Source of the DNA: Fannyhessea vaginae DSM 15829
Lineage (GTDB): Bacteria; Actinomycetota; Coriobacteriia; Coriobacteriales; Atopobiaceae
Assembly: GCF_000159235.2 (NCBI RefSeq)
Contig: NZ_ACGK02000002.1
Coordinates: 124,001-188,000, forward strand
Direction: 5' to 3'
DNA: 64,000 nt
Positions 63,417 through 64,000 of the stretch are shown here, piece after piece. Both the position numbers and the translations under genes were made by a program. The stretch's first letter is position 1. Each line of letters begins with the position of its first letter. The notes beneath the pieces are model-generated. The model was not told where the DNA came from. It saw nothing but the letters and a program-made list of their open reading frames with translations, and searched no databases.

Positions 63417-64000
63417 ATGTTTTACATGCTAAAACGCTTTGTAATGCCATACAGATTGCAAGCATTATGTGGTATGACAGGAAAAGCAGTAGAAGTTATT
63501 TTTGAGGTCATAACGCCATATTTTGTTATGCGCCTGATTGACGAAGGCATCATGGGCCATAGTTTTACGGTTTGTATGTACTACGGTGCATGGTTGGTAG
63601 CTGCAGCTGGTATTAGTTATGGCGCAACGCTAATTTGTCAATCAGTTGCTGCACAGGTTTCTGTGAATGTTGCCTGCGACGTGCGCCGTGAACTTTTTTC
63701 AGAAATTTCAACCCTGCCGCTTTTATCCTTGCATAAATTTTCTACCTCAACGCTGGTAAATCGATCCATTACTGATGTTAATCAAATACAACTTATGATT
63801 GCGCTTGCCATTAGGCAACTTATTCGCTGTCCTTTGTTAGCAATTGCATCAATTGTCTCTGCACTGATTTTGAACTGGCGTTACGGATTGATTTTTTGTA
63901 TTTGTATTCCACTCGTGGCACTTATTTTTGCGTGGGCAATTCAAAGACTCTCACGTATGTTTACGCTGTTACAGCGTACGCTTGATACCTTAAGCGATCA
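63417..64000 (+). CDS. ABC exporter, membrane domain, N-terminal part
   Basis: Open to the right edge. ATG 63417 has GGAG (63408-63411) 5 nt upstream; an in-frame ATG at 63372 would add 15 residues but has no ribosome-binding site. About 195 residues are visible: a type I exporter membrane domain with four helices, VMRLIDEGIMGH in the first loop, VACDVRRELFSEISTLPLLSLHKF (coupling-helix region) and STLVNRSITDVNQIQ. These are typical of heterodimeric multidrug/lipid exporters. The ATPase domain lies beyond the window. Confidence 0.88.
   Translation, partial: MFYMLKRFVMPYRLQALCGMTGKAVEVIFEVITPYFVMRLIDEGIMGHSFTVCMYYGAWLVAAAGISYGATLICQSVAAQVSVNVACDVRRELFSEISTLPLLSLHKFSTSTLVNRSITDVNQIQLMIALAIRQLIRCPLLAIASIVSALILNWRYGLIFCICIPLVALIFAWAIQRLSRMFTLLQRTLDTLSD

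Overview
The window looks like chromosomal DNA from a low- to mid-GC actinobacterium, most likely class Coriobacteriia and probably family Atopobiaceae (Atopobium/Lancefieldella/Fannyhessea-like). This is inferred from gene content, frequent TTG and GTG starts, an actinobacterial-type GlfT2-like galactofuranosyltransferase, the glmS-acpS-nnr-alr-tsaE-tsaB/rimI/tsaD order, and the scpAB-rluB-cmk-plsC-ispH-der-plsY-gpsA order. No search could be run, so the assignment is provisional. I see no insertion sequence, prophage, CRISPR array or rRNA. One tRNA (initiator Met) is present.

Layout. 1-6.3 kb: 3' end of a phosphoglucomutase, argR, a membrane-anchored C39-like protein that lacks the catalytic Cys, deoC, and a class A penicillin-binding protein. 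6.6-14 kb: tyrS, a GlfT2-like galactofuranosyltransferase, a long U32 peptidase-like protein, an Nfu-type Fe-S protein and lgt. 14-26 kb: an aldo/keto reductase, then a + strand run of glmS, acpS, nnr, alr, tsaE, a TsaB-RimI-TsaD triple fusion and nadE. 26-34 kb: a membrane-anchored EEP-fold hydrolase, brnQ, an FprA-type flavodiiron protein, an XRE-HTH/aminotransferase fusion, a C26 glutamine amidotransferase and tRNA-fMet. 34-43 kb is the most accessory-looking part: a coiled-coil surface protein with a 13-G tract in its upstream region, an unknown membrane-anchored protein bracketed by an ~76-bp direct repeat, a lysine-riboswitch-controlled amino acid ABC transporter with fused binding protein and permease, and enolase. 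43-64 kb: pdxST, an ABC-F protein, an M50 protease, then a long housekeeping cluster (scpA, scpB, rluB, cmk-plsC fusion, ispH, der, plsY, gpsA, rpe, cysteine desulfurase, zinc-ribbon coiled-coil protein, coaBC, Uup-like ABC-F) and the start of an ABC exporter.

How the genes fit together. Much of the window serves the envelope: GlmS, Alr and the PBP (peptidoglycan), the galactofuranosyltransferase, Lgt (lipoproteins), and PlsC-like, PlsY, GpsA and AcpS (lipids). A second theme is tRNA and translation: TyrS, tRNA-fMet, TsaE plus the TsaB-RimI-TsaD fusion (t6A37), RluB, Der and two ABC-F proteins. A third is cofactor supply: NadE, Nnr, PdxST, CoaBC, Nfu and IscS-like. Gene fusions are common (TsaB-RimI-TsaD, Cmk-PlsC, binding protein-permease, XRE-aminotransferase, Nnr, CoaBC).

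The best candidates for something new are the poly-G tract upstream of the surface protein, the Cmk-PlsC fusion with a changed HX4D motif, the C39-like pseudoenzyme, the XRE-aminotransferase fusion, the in-frame 48-bp minisatellite in coaBC, and a set of mutually exclusive hairpins in the glmS leader.
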